This document shows positions 34,401 to 42,170 of a DNA stretch of 64,000 bases, one piece after another. The DNA comes from Aquibium sp. ELW1220 (GTDB lineage: Bacteria > Pseudomonadota > Alphaproteobacteria > Rhizobiales > Rhizobiaceae). Numbering within the stretch: the first letter of the stretch is position 1; every line of letters starts with the position of its first letter. The translations under genes were made by a program, and so were the position numbers. The notes below the pieces were generated by a model. The model was not told the DNA's origin, ran no database searches, and saw only the letters and a list, made by a program, of their open reading frames with translations. The DNA lies in assembly GCF_030398385.1 (NCBI RefSeq), contig NZ_JAOAOQ010000007.1, positions 1 through 64,000 of the forward strand, in the 5' to 3' direction.

Positions 34401-37110
34401 GCAGGTCGCCATCGAGACCGCCGTGCGCACCAGCCAGTCGCGGCCGCGCTTCGGCGCCGTGCTCGCGCAGGGCGCGGCCTACGCGCTGCGCGCGGACCTG
34501 ATGAGCGCGGAGGCGTTGGGCCTGCTCCGCTCGATCGCCCGCGTCACCTACTCGGCCCGCCGCGGCGCGATCGCCGGGCAGCTCGACCAGATGCGCGCCC
34601 ACGCCGACGACCGCCCGCCGGTCCAGGTGCCGCACAAGCCGGTCCCGCCGAAGTCCAGGACGGTCGCGGTACCTGCGCCGGCGCTCGAGTTCTTCAACGG
34701 CCTCGGCGGCTTCGACGAGGACGGCCGCGAATACGTCACGATCCTGGAAGGCGCCGCGACCACGCCCGCGCCCTGGATCAACGTCGTCGCCAATCCCGGC
34801 TTCGGCTTCCAGGTCTCGGCCGAGGGAAGCGGCTACACCTGGGCGCAGAACAGCCGCGAGAACCAGCTGACGCCGTGGTCGAACGACCCGGTGGTCGACC
34901 CGGGCGGGGAGGTCTTCTATGTCCGCGACGAGGAGACGCGCGAGTTCTGGAGCCCGACGGCGCAGCCGATCCGCGACGGCGGCACCTACGTGGCGCGCCA
35001 CGGCTTCGGCTACAGCCGCTTCCAGCACGAGGCGAACGGCATCGCCCTCGATCTCCTGCAATACGTGCCGCTCTCCGACCCGATCAAGGTCTCGCGCCTG
35101 ACCATCGATAACCGCTCCGGGCGGACCCGCCGCCTTTCCGTCACGAGCTTTGCCGAACTCGTGCTCGGTGTCGCGCGCAGCGCCACGGCGCCGTTCCTGG
35201 TGACGCAGATCGATCCGGATACGGGCGCGATTTTGGCGTGCAATCCCTGGAGCATCGCGTCGCCCGACCGCACCGCGTTCGCCGATCTCGGCGGGCGTCA
35301 GTCCGCATGGACCGGCGACCGGACAGAGTTCCTCGGCCGCTACGGCCATCCCTCGGCGCCGCGCGCGCTCACCGGCGAAGGCCGGTTGTCCGGCAGGACC
35401 GGCGCCGGCCTCGACCCTTGCGCGGCCCTGCAGCAGGTGATCGAGATCGCCGCGGGCGAAACGGCGGAGATCGTCTGCTTCTTCGGGCAGTGCGCCACGC
35501 AGGAGGAAGCCCAGGCGCTGGTCGCCCGCTATCGCGCGGCCGATCTCGACGCCGTATTCCGGGAGGTGACGGATCACTGGACGGGCGTTCTGCAGGCGGT
35601 CCAGGTGAAGACGCCCGACCGCGCCACCGACATCATGCTCAACGGCTGGCTGCTCTACCAGACGCTCGCCTGCCGGATCTGGGCGCGCTCGGCCTTCTAC
35701 CAGTCGAGCGGCGCCTATGGCTTCCGCGACCAGCTCCAGGACGGCATGGCGCTGAGCCTCGCGCGGCCGCAAGAGACCCGCAGCCATCTCCTGCGCGCGG
35801 CGGGCCGGCAGTTCGTCGAGGGCGACGTGCAGCATTGGTGGCTGCCGCAGTCGGGGCAGGGGGTGCGCACGCGAATCTCGGACGACCGCGTCTGGCTGGC
35901 CTACGCGGCGGCGACCTACGTGAAGGCTTCGGGCGATGCCGCGATCCTCGACGAAAGCGTGCCGTTCCTCGACGGTCCGCACCTGGGACCCCACGAGCAC
36001 GACGCGTTCTTTCATCCCGCGCAGTCGGCCGAAGCAGGTTCGCTGTTCGAGCACTGCGCCCGCGGTCTCGACCAGTGCCTGGACCTCACCGGCCGCCTCG
36101 GCCTGCCCCTCATGGGCACCGGCGACTGGAACGACGGCATGAACCGCGTCGGCGAGGGCGGCAAGGGCGAGAGCGTCTGGCTGGGCTGGCTGCTCGCGAG
36201 CGCCATCGACCTGTTCGCACCGCTGGCAGATGGGCGGGACCCGCAGCGTGCGGACCGCTGGCGGACGCATGCCACCGCGCTGCGGCAGGCGATCGAGGCG
36301 CAGGCGTGGGACGGCGAGTGGTACCGCCGCGCGACGTTCGACGACGGCACCTGGCTCGGCTCGACCGAAAGCGAGGAATGCCGGATCGATTCCATCGCCC
36401 AGTCCTGGGCCGTCCTGTCCGGCGCCGCCGACCCGGCGCGGGCTGCAACCGCGATGGCGTCGCTCGACAGGCACCTCATCCGCCGCGACGACGCCATGGC
36501 CCTGCTGTTCACGCCGCCCTTCGACCAGACGCCGCGCGATCCCGGCTACATCAAGGGCTACCCGCCGGGCCTGCGCGAGAACGGCGGCCAGTACAGCCAT
36601 GCCGCCATGTGGGCGATCCTCGCCTTCGCCAGATCCGGTTCGGGCGACAAGGCGCACGAGCTGTTCTCGCTGCTCAATCCGATCAACCATGCCGGCACGC
36701 CCGCGGCGACGGACCGCTACAAGGTCGAGCCCTATGTCGTCGCCGCCGACGTCTACTCCGTGGCGCCGCATGTCGGTCGCGGCGGCTGGACCTGGTACAC
36801 CGGCTCCGCCGCCTGGATGTACCGGGCCGGCATCGAGGGTATCCTTGGCATTCGCCGCGAGGGTGACGTGCTCGTCGTCGATCCGTGCCTCCCCACGGCA
36901 TGGCCGGGCTTCGAGGCCACGCTGCGCATCGACGGAACGCGCTGCGACATCCGGGTGGACAATTCGGGTCGACGGACCTCGCGCAGCTGGTCGGCAGTCC
37001 TCGACGGCGTGACCCTGCCGCCCTCCGATGCCGCCGCCCGCGTGCCGCTGGACGGCCGCGAGCACAGCCTGACCATCGTGTCGGGCGAGATCCCGGGGTT
37101 CCTCGCATAG
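28492..37110 (+). CDS. ndvB: Cyclic beta-1,2-glucan synthase
   Basis: A 2872-residue inner-membrane enzyme that builds cyclic beta-1,2-glucans, periplasmic osmolytes needed for hypo-osmotic adaptation and host interaction in rhizobia, agrobacteria and brucellae. A soluble N-terminal part (1-440) precedes membrane segments at about 445-495. The GT84 transferase has D664xD666, Asp779 and R810QHRW, and more membrane segments lie at about 850-900 and 980-1020. A glycoamylase-like part starts near 1057 (EDNMLPPDNFQEDP). The C-terminal GH94 phosphorylase-like domain, with GDWNDGM at 2544-2550, controls ring size. Length fits NdvB/Cgs. The GTG start at 28492 follows GGGGCGGA and is not certain. Confidence 0.95.
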   Translation: MTLHLAPGPGLHLTRPPDNPPVPAQSHRLERHALTIVHRLLGLRFSSPPWNDGAPVREELFSEERLEQHAESLAVAQSVTDRPPAVLSLHTRLDDNAAVLLAAYRATATELESGRGVVPAAEWLLDNYHLVEEQIREIRDDLPVGYYRQLPKLADGPLAGYPRVLGIAWAFVAHTDSLFEREKLRKFLVAYQRVQPLTIGELWAVAITLRIVLVENLRRLADQMTVGRADRADAAALSDQLLLSGSGKTALDTDIASRSPEALSEVFAAHLAKQLRNQDPATTPALGWLEERLALQGVSVEDVVQHAQQRQGASNVTVRNIVTSMRLISDIDWAEMFESVSLVDVRLRAHSAFADMDFPTRDLYRKAIEQLARGSALSELEIADQALDAARRTEAEAGRAVDAGPAGDPGFHLIARGRPALERAIGFKAPARLRISRFNTRLGIGGYIGSILFVTALLLAVALWLLSRSGLDGLWLLFAALVGFLPATEVATTLVNRAMTWSFGATILPGLALKHGVPPSLRTLVAVPTLLTSEADLLEQVERLEVHHLSGVGGDLAFALLTDGMDADRQETEGDARLLAIAAEAIARLNGRHEPLAGGDRFFLLHRRRVFNPAEGKWMGWERKRGKLHELNRLLRGAAETTFLPVGGSPPQLPADVRYVITLDADTRLPRDAAHRLIGKMAHPLNRPRFSDEQQRVVDGYGILQPRVTPSLPVGREGSIFQRVFSAPGGIDPYAAAASDVYQDLFGEGTYTGKGIYDVDAFEASLSGRVPENAMLSHDLFEGVFARAGLASDVEVIEEFPSRYDVAAKRQHRWTRGDWQLLPWVAARRGGTSALPSIGRGKMLDNLRRSLLAPSTLLALVLTWVMPLPAAVAGTLLVLAAIATPAFLPILFTAVPRRTGIHLRHHAATLAADLRLAAAQSALSIVFLPDHAWRMGDAIVRTLTRIYVTRGHLLEWTTAAQSKESPRLDLAGFYRRMASGTLLGLAATVGAALVAPSSWLLVLPFAVAWLAAPALALWTSRSPEAGTRLSATDPDARDLRLIARSTWRFFETFVTPEDNMLPPDNFQEDPKPVVAHRTSPTNIGLYLISTVAARDFGWAGTAETVERLEATFATLRRLPRHKGHFFNWYATQDLRVLEPAYVSSVDSGNLAGHLIVLSNACEAWIGRPVAPNARLGMADAVLMARRSLDVEPGHRAALLSGTFDEIEALIAGPQTLEALSPVLSRLADKAAATARALVSTEAEDDATDILFWIDTFKTTIAAHGRDRLAGDELDVRLERLAGHAREMAMAMDFAFLLDPERKLLSIGYSLADDSLDPSCYDLLASEARLASLFAIAKGDVETRHWFRLGRAATPLANASALISWSGSMFEYLMPSLVLRAPAGSLLEQTNRLVVQRQQSYARSLGIPWGISESAYNARDMELTYQYSNFGVPGLGLKRGLSQNAVIAPYATGLATMVDPHGARENYARMAKMGAGGRYGFYEALDFTRSRLPENRDVAVVRTSMAHHQGMTIVAIANTLHEGEMRARFHREPIIQACELLLQERMPRDVVTGHPKAEEVRVSPATADVEAPASRCVTAATAGPPVTHLLSNGRYALMLTAAGAGYSRWRDIAVTRWREDPTRDDWGSYVFLRDLQSGDVWSAGSQPLCAEGETREVVFDEDHARFIRRGGALTTTMEVLVSGEDDCEVRRVSLSNGGRRARDVEISSYAEIVLAPPASDMAHPAFSKMFVQTEHVAEFGALVARRRPRSEAEPQVWAAHLAVVEGEVVADPQYETDRARFIGRGRSIHSAQAMAAPGALSNTVGTVLDPIFALRQTVRIAPGKVARIAYWTIVASSRAELMDLMDKHHDRSAFERARTLAWTQGQVQLRHLDVDAAEAADFQRLAAPILYADARHRSPAEAILRGAGSQSGIWHLGISGDLPIVLLDIDDPQDMAQVRQLLRAHEYWRMKSLAVDLVIVNQRSSSYTQDLQVAIETAVRTSQSRPRFGAVLAQGAAYALRADLMSAEALGLLRSIARVTYSARRGAIAGQLDQMRAHADDRPPVQVPHKPVPPKSRTVAVPAPALEFFNGLGGFDEDGREYVTILEGAATTPAPWINVVANPGFGFQVSAEGSGYTWAQNSRENQLTPWSNDPVVDPGGEVFYVRDEETREFWSPTAQPIRDGGTYVARHGFGYSRFQHEANGIALDLLQYVPLSDPIKVSRLTIDNRSGRTRRLSVTSFAELVLGVARSATAPFLVTQIDPDTGAILACNPWSIASPDRTAFADLGGRQSAWTGDRTEFLGRYGHPSAPRALTGEGRLSGRTGAGLDPCAALQQVIEIAAGETAEIVCFFGQCATQEEAQALVARYRAADLDAVFREVTDHWTGVLQAVQVKTPDRATDIMLNGWLLYQTLACRIWARSAFYQSSGAYGFRDQLQDGMALSLARPQETRSHLLRAAGRQFVEGDVQHWWLPQSGQGVRTRISDDRVWLAYAAATYVKASGDAAILDESVPFLDGPHLGPHEHDAFFHPAQSAEAGSLFEHCARGLDQCLDLTGRLGLPLMGTGDWNDGMNRVGEGGKGESVWLGWLLASAIDLFAPLADGRDPQRADRWRTHATALRQAIEAQAWDGEWYRRATFDDGTWLGSTESEECRIDSIAQSWAVLSGAADPARAATAMASLDRHLIRRDDAMALLFTPPFDQTPRDPGYIKGYPPGLRENGGQYSHAAMWAILAFARSGSGDKAHELFSLLNPINHAGTPAATDRYKVEPYVVAADVYSVAPHVGRGGWTWYTGSAAWMYRAGIEGILGIRREGDVLVVDPCLPTAWPGFEATLRIDGTRCDIRVDNSGRRTSRSWSAVLDGVTLPPSDAAARVPLDGREHSLTIVSGEIPGFLA

Positions 37111-37327
37111 GACGCGAATGGCGTCCGTGCGAGCGCGTCTGCGGCAAGGCTCATGATCTTTCTCCGGGCCTTCAGTTTGGCGCAGGAGGGCCTTTCGCAA
37201 CTTTAGATGGGACCGGCAGGGGCTGGTCGTGATAGACTGCCTTCGTCGAGCCCGCCTTGTCCGGCTGCTCGCCATGTTGCCGAGTAATGACCCGCTCCGC
37301 GGGTCTCCGGCCCTCGAGGGCCATTCC

Positions 37328-38380
37328 GTGCCAAAGACTTCCACCATGCACTATGAGGCCGCGAGCACACTCGCCGTGGTGGTCTCGTCCAACGAGCCGT
37401 TGCTCCTGCTGTCGGAGGATCAGAACGTGGTTGCGGCTAGCGCTTCGTTCTGCCGCGCCTTCGAAGTCGATCCCTCGACGGTCACCGGCAGACGTCTGTG
37501 CGAGATCGGTGCCGGCGAATGGGACATGCCCAGGCTCGCCTCGCTGCTGCGGGCGACGGCATCGGGCAGCGCGCGGATCGAAGCCTACGAGATCGACCTC
37601 GTGCGGCCGGGCCGCGAGACGCGGAACCTCGTCGTCAACGCCCGCACGCTCGACGACGGCGACCTGGATCGCATCCGCCTCCTGCTTGCCGTGACGGACG
37701 TGACCGACGCGCGCGCCGAGACCCGGCTGAAGGACGATCTCATCCGCGACAAGGCGATCCTGCTGCAGGAGGTGCAGCACCGGGTCGCCAACAGCCTGCA
37801 GATCATCGCCAGCGTCCTGATGCAGAGCGCCCGCCGGGTCCAGTCGGTCGAAGCGCGCGGCCACCTGCACAACGCCCATCACCGGGTGATGTCGATCGCG
37901 GCGCTGCAGCGCCAGCTCTCCACCTCCAGCGGCGGCCGCGTCGAACTGCGTGCCTACTTCACGCAGCTCTGCCAGAGCCTCGGCGCTTCGATGATCTCCG
38001 ACCCGAACCGGCTGTCCATCGCGGTCGAGGTGGACGACAGCGTCGTCGAGCCGGACTTCTCCGTCAGTCTGGGGCTGATCGTGACGGAACTCGTCATCAA
38101 TGCCCTCAAGCACGCCTTTCCCGACGACCGGATGGGAACGATCGTGATCGCGTATCGATCGTCGGGCAAGGACTGGACGCTGTCGATCACCGACGACGGC
38201 ATCGGCATGCCCCTGGGGACCGATGCCCCCAAGGCCGGGCTCGGCACCGGCATCGTCGAGGCGCTCGCCCGGAACCTGCAGGGCGAAATCCGCTTGGGCG
38301 ATGCAGGCCCCGGCACCGCCGTGACGATCAGCCACCGACAGGGCGCGGGTCTGCCGACCGACGTTTCGAAAGCCGCCTAG
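37328..38380 (+). CDS. Sensor histidine kinase, HisKA_2/HWE-like family
   Basis: A cytosolic kinase of about 350 residues with an N-terminal PAS-like sensor (about 15-125: LLLSEDQNVVAASASFCRAF), then the phosphoacceptor segment LLQEVQHRVANSLQIIASVLMQ, with His151, and an ATPase domain (VTELVINALKHAFP, ITDDGIGMP, GLGTGIVEALARNL). The HRV/NSLQ box and HisKA_2 helix are typical of Hyphomicrobiales light/stress kinases. No membrane segment is seen. Start GTG 37328 follows GAGGG; ATG 37346 and a GTG at 37229 are alternatives. The response regulator gene follows. Confidence 0.85.
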   Translation: MPKTSTMHYEAASTLAVVVSSNEPLLLLSEDQNVVAASASFCRAFEVDPSTVTGRRLCEIGAGEWDMPRLASLLRATASGSARIEAYEIDLVRPGRETRNLVVNARTLDDGDLDRIRLLLAVTDVTDARAETRLKDDLIRDKAILLQEVQHRVANSLQIIASVLMQSARRVQSVEARGHLHNAHHRVMSIAALQRQLSTSSGGRVELRAYFTQLCQSLGASMISDPNRLSIAVEVDDSVVEPDFSVSLGLIVTELVINALKHAFPDDRMGTIVIAYRSSGKDWTLSITDDGIGMPLGTDAPKAGLGTGIVEALARNLQGEIRLGDAGPGTAVTISHRQGAGLPTDVSKAA

Positions 38381-38453
38381 GAACCAAATCGCCGCCCCGC
38401 CGCTATACCGAACGGCGTCGACGCGGTCCCGTCTCACACATCTCGAGTCTCTC

Positions 38454-38846
38454 ATGAAAAAAGACAAGGCCGTCGTCCTGGTGGTCGAAGACAACACGAT
38501 CATCCGCATGGGCGCCGTCGATCTGGTCCTGGCCGCAGGCTACGAAGTCCTCGAGGCATGCGACGCGGACGAAGCCATCCGCATCCTGGAGGCACGGTCC
38601 GACATCGACCTGGTGTTCACCGACGTCCAGATGCCCGGCACGATGGACGGCATCAAGCTCTCCCACTACATCCGGGACCGGTGGCCGCCCGTGAAGCTGA
38701 TCGTCGCCTCCGGGGCAGCCATCCTCGAGGAAAGCAGCCTTCCCGACGGTAGCCGCTTCTTCCCCAAGCCCTATGACGAGCACGCCATCACGGACGCGAT
38801 GGCACGGCTGCTGGCGAGCGGGCGTTCGACCTTGACGGTCGGGTGA
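38454..38846 (+). CDS. Single-domain response regulator
   Basis: A 130-residue receiver domain without an output domain. The acidic pocket is VVEDN, the phosphoacceptor Asp57 (LVFTDVQMPG), the switch Ser/Thr in IVASGAA and the conserved Lys in FPKPYD. It lies 73 bases after the HisKA_2-type kinase gene in the same direction and is its likely partner; output must come through another protein. Confidence 0.88.
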   Translation: MKKDKAVVLVVEDNTIIRMGAVDLVLAAGYEVLEACDADEAIRILEARSDIDLVFTDVQMPGTMDGIKLSHYIRDRWPPVKLIVASGAAILEESSLPDGSRFFPKPYDEHAITDAMARLLASGRSTLTVG

Positions 38847-38896
38847 CCTCATCGCCGCGGCCGCAAGCAGCGCTACGCCTCCGCCCCCCGGCCGGA

Positions 38897-40252
38897 TCAG
38901 GCTGCGCAACGTGCAATCCGGGTCCGCACGACATGGAACGCGATCATCCCGGCGAGCAAGCCTCCCGCCAGAGCAGGAGCCTTCCAGTCTCCGCCGGCCA
39001 GCCTGACGGCGATCAGCACGAGGCAGATGACCGTCCCGAGCGCCGGAACGAAGCGCGGCACTTCGAAGCCGCCCTTCGGCTCGCCGACGCGCCCCTGGAG
39101 GATCAGCAGGGCACCGTTCACGACCGCGAAGACGACCAGCAGCATCAGGACCGACGCTGAGGCGAGTTCGGCGATGCTGCCGAAGAAGGCGAGCGGGACG
39201 AGCAGGAGGAAAAGGACGAGGATCGCCAGACCGGGCGTTCGGGTCCGCGCGCCGATCCTGCCCATTGCTGCAGGCAGAAGGCCCTGGCGCGCCATGCCAT
39301 AGACCATCCGCGAACTGGTGACGTAGTTGACGAGAGCGGTATTGGCGACCGCAAACAGGGTGATGCCGGCGAACACCGCGACAGGTATCGACGGAGCCGC
39401 CCGGCGCATGACCTCCGTCAGCGGACCCGGCGCGGCGGCGAGTTCCTGCCACGGCACGACGGACACGGAGCTGACGGCGACGGCGACGTAGATGGAGGCG
39501 CCGACGACCATGGCGGTGACCAGCGCGACCGGGATCGTCCGCTGCGGGTCGCGGCATTCCTCGGCGACGTTCAGGATGTCTTCGAAGCCGATGAAGGCGA
39601 AGAAGGTCAGCACAGCGCCCTGGAAGACCAGCACGATCAGCACGTCCCCGTTCGGGGAACCGGGGGTCTGGAGGAGATCGACGGAGCCCCAGTAGGGGAT
39701 GCCGACGGCGATCACGAGGAGCAACCCGCCCGCCTCGATCACCGTGCAGACGACGTTGACCCACATCGATTCCCGGATGCCGCGCACGACCAGTCCCGTC
39801 AGGACCATCAGGAAGCCGATGGCGATCGTCCAGGCGGGCAAAGCGGCGAGCCCGGCGATCGAAGCGAGGTTGACGGCGAAGACCTGGGACTGCGTCGCGA
39901 TCGACGTCAGTCCGGAGGCGACGACGGCAAGCCCGACCACGAAGCTGAGGAGCGGCATGCCATAGGCGCGCTCGGTGACGAAGGCCGCCCCGCCGGCCCG
40001 CGGATAGCGCGATCCGAGCGAGGCGTATGACAGCGCCGTCAGCAGTGCCGCCACCATGGCGACGAGGAAAGCCAGCCACACCGCGTTTCCGGCCAGCCCG
40101 GCCGCCTGGCCGATCAATCCGTAGATGCCCGAGCCCAGCATGCTGCCGAGGCCGTAGAGCGTGAGCTGGAACGGACCGATCGACCGGCGCAATACCGGCT
40201 CGGGGTTGCCGGAGCCGGGCCGAAGGTCGCTCACCGGGCGGGCGGGCTGCAA
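38897..40252 (-). CDS. APC-family amino acid permease
   Basis: A 451-residue secondary transporter with about twelve membrane helices. Helix 1 has the unwound APC motif GLGSMLGSGIYGLIG, and helix 6 contains FFAFIGFEDILNVAEECRDPQRTIP, the usual consensus of amino acid/polyamine permeases. Substrate cannot be told. It converges on the response regulator gene. The host-attachment gene lies 16 bases upstream on the same strand, so the two may be co-transcribed. Confidence 0.88.
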   Translation of the reverse strand: MQPARPVSDLRPGSGNPEPVLRRSIGPFQLTLYGLGSMLGSGIYGLIGQAAGLAGNAVWLAFLVAMVAALLTALSYASLGSRYPRAGGAAFVTERAYGMPLLSFVVGLAVVASGLTSIATQSQVFAVNLASIAGLAALPAWTIAIGFLMVLTGLVVRGIRESMWVNVVCTVIEAGGLLLVIAVGIPYWGSVDLLQTPGSPNGDVLIVLVFQGAVLTFFAFIGFEDILNVAEECRDPQRTIPVALVTAMVVGASIYVAVAVSSVSVVPWQELAAAPGPLTEVMRRAAPSIPVAVFAGITLFAVANTALVNYVTSSRMVYGMARQGLLPAAMGRIGARTRTPGLAILVLFLLLVPLAFFGSIAELASASVLMLLVVFAVVNGALLILQGRVGEPKGGFEVPRFVPALGTVICLVLIAVRLAGGDWKAPALAGGLLAGMIAFHVVRTRIARCAA

Positions 40253-40268
40253 CGGGTCGCCGCTGCCG

Positions 40269-40670
40269 TCAGCCGGCCGAAAGCGCCTTCTCGACGTCGG
40301 CCAGAGAGTGCCCGGTCAGATCCTTGGCGATCTCGTGCAGCAGGACCGCCGACAGCGCCTTGTGATAGTGCTTGCGCATCTCGCCCAGCGCACGCGGTGC
40401 GGCGACGATGACCAGGTTCTCGATCTTGCCGCCGAGCGCCTGCTGGTTGAGGTGCTGGACGATGCCGGCGGAGAACTGATCCTCCCCGGACTGCCCGTGA
40501 TCGGGATTGGCCGCGCTCGTGTGCCGTCCGGTGCTGGTCCCCGGATCGTCGGCGATGGCCTCGTGCGGCACCGCCTCGAGCTTCATGGCCGCCTCGTCAC
40601 CGGCATTGCGGAACAGGTTCAGTTTCTCGCCGTCTGCGACGGCGACGATCGTACCCTTGGGCAACAGCAT
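40269..40670 (-). CDS. Host attachment family protein
   Basis: A 133-residue protein of the host-attachment family (eRF1-like fold, named after an Agrobacterium plant-attachment locus). It begins MLLPKGTIVAVADGEKLNLF and shows IENLVIVAAPRALGEMRKHYHKAL and IAKDLTGHSLADVEKAL. The true biochemical role of the family is unclear. ATG 40670 is chosen because family homology starts there; the open frame extends upstream to 40826. Confidence 0.85.
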   Translation of the reverse strand: MLLPKGTIVAVADGEKLNLFRNAGDEAAMKLEAVPHEAIADDPGTSTGRHTSAANPDHGQSGEDQFSAGIVQHLNQQALGGKIENLVIVAAPRALGEMRKHYHKALSAVLLHEIAKDLTGHSLADVEKALSAG

Positions 40671-41150
40671 TCGAATTCTCCAGATGAGGGCGAAGCGCAC
40701 CGCGTGCGAAAGGACGAGGATGCGCCGCCGAGGGAGGTGGGGCCGCGCCTGGCCGGGACCCGGCAGGCGATGCGCTGGCGGACCAGCGCAATGCGACGAG
40801 CCGATACCACCATAGCACGCCCACAATGCGGAAGCTTGCGGGAACGTTGCATGTCAGACCGGAGTGTCGTCGGCGATAACGAGGCCGGAAGCAATCGCCT
40901 CCTTGTCCATCGGCACCGCGCATGATCATGAAGCCGGGTCCAAGGGCACTGCAGCCGTGGTTGATGTCAAACCCGCCCGGCTTGCCATTTTCGCCGCCAA
41001 GATGGTGCGTGAAAGATGGCGCTCAGAATCAGCTGAAGCCTGCTTGTCACGGTAAGCAACGTCTGCAAGTTGCGGTAGGGTCCAGCCGGACAGTGCGGGT
41101 ACATGGATCCGCACTGCAGATCGAGAAATCGTGCAACGGGCCTTGGCTGA
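40671..41150. other. Intergenic region without a clear gene
   Basis: A 480-base stretch. A 63-codon open frame at 40864-41055 (+) ends in KMVRERWRSESAEACLSR, which looks protein-like, but it has no ribosome site and no recognisable family; it may be a gene remnant. Nothing else is seen. Confidence 0.4.
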
Positions 41151-41927
41151 TCAGATTTTCCTCAGCCTCACCCACACCGGCGCATGATCGCTGGCACCTT
41201 CCCGACCCCGAACCTCGCGATCGACTCCGGCTTCGACGAGCCTGTCCGCGAGTTCACGGTTCAGCAGGAGATGGTCGAGCCTGAGGCCGGCGTCGCGCTG
41301 CCAGCGCATGCGCTTGTAGTGCCAGAATGTGTAGACACGTCCGCGTGGGTGGAGATGGCGCAGCGCGTCGAGCCAACTGCGGCCGACGAGCCTGCGGTAG
41401 GCGGCACGGCTTTCGGGGTGGATCAGCGCATCGTCGTTCCAGGATGAGGTCGGGTAGATGTCGAGATCCGTCGGCGCGACATTGTAGTCGCCGGCGAGCA
41501 CGATCGGCACGCCGTGTCTGCGCAGTGCCGTGGCGTGCTTCCTCAGTCGTTCCAGCCAGGCGAGCTTGTAGGCAAACTTTGCCCCCGGCTGGGGATTGCC
41601 GTTCGGCGCATAGATCGAGGCGACCAGGATACCCGCGACCGCCGCCTCGATGTACCGGGCCTGGGCATCGGCCGGATCGCCGGGAAGGCTGCGGCGTGTG
41701 ACCACCGGCTCACCGATGCGCGAGAGGATGGCGACCCCGTTCCAGCTTTTCTGCCCTACCCAGGACGCAGCATAGCCGGCGGAAGCGATTGCCTCTTGGG
41801 GGAACGCGTCCTGCGGCGCCTTCAGTTCCTGCAGGCAGACGATGTCGGGCTGGGCTGTCGCAAGCCAGTCGAGCAGATTGTCGAGCCGCCCGTTGATGCC
41901 GTTGATGTTGAAGGTCGCGATCTTCAT
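41151..41927 (-). CDS. xthA: Exodeoxyribonuclease III (AP endonuclease family)
   Basis: A 258-residue Mg2+-dependent nuclease of base-excision repair. It opens MKIATFNINGINGRLDNLLDWL and has the metal Glu34 in CLQELKAP, the catalytic YAPNGNP, the LAGDYNVAP Asp-Asn pair, and the C-terminal RLDHLLLN and SDHAPVWVRL that complete the active site. Length matches ExoIII (about 260). It starts at ATG 41927, overlapped by the stop of a small upstream frame. Confidence 0.92.
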   Translation of the reverse strand: MKIATFNINGINGRLDNLLDWLATAQPDIVCLQELKAPQDAFPQEAIASAGYAASWVGQKSWNGVAILSRIGEPVVTRRSLPGDPADAQARYIEAAVAGILVASIYAPNGNPQPGAKFAYKLAWLERLRKHATALRRHGVPIVLAGDYNVAPTDLDIYPTSSWNDDALIHPESRAAYRRLVGRSWLDALRHLHPRGRVYTFWHYKRMRWQRDAGLRLDHLLLNRELADRLVEAGVDREVRGREGASDHAPVWVRLRKI

Positions 41928-42148
41928 CGAGCCAGTACGCGCGCCCCCCGGTCCCGGGTTTTGCCAGCGACGGTTGCGAGAGGATCGGCCGCCGTGAAGC
42001 CGGCGATGGTCTTGCGAGGCGTGAGGTCTCGCGCAGGCCGATCCGGTGCCTTCGCAGGGCCGACAGGTTCAACCATCAGCGCCTCTTCTGCCCCATCGGG
42101 CATATCCTCCCGGATGGGGCCAAGGCCAGTTCCTATGCCACCACGCAC
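41924..42148 (-). CDS. Possible small protein upstream of xthA
   Basis: A Pro/Ala-rich open frame of up to 74 residues whose TGA overlaps the exonuclease ATG (ATGA). The GTG start at 42148 has no ribosome site, but ATG 42076 (MVEPVGPAKAP, 50 residues) follows AGAAGAGG. The overlap is the main support for coding. No family is recognised, and it may be spurious. Confidence 0.25.
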   Translation of the reverse strand: MRGGIGTGLGPIREDMPDGAEEALMVEPVGPAKAPDRPARDLTPRKTIAGFTAADPLATVAGKTRDRGARVLAR

Positions 42149-42170
42149 GATTTCGATATGGTCGCCTGAC

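Noticed and set aside
32149-37347. Very long open frame (1732 codons) on the minus strand opposite ndvB
   Set aside because: Its product is Arg/Gly/Ala/Asp-rich and domain-free, and it mirrors ndvB, whose enzymatic motifs are clear. It is a GC-driven shadow.
40864-41055. 63-codon frame ending KMVRERWRSESAEACLSR
   Set aside because: Protein-like tail but no ribosome site and no recognisable family. Noted only as a possible remnant.
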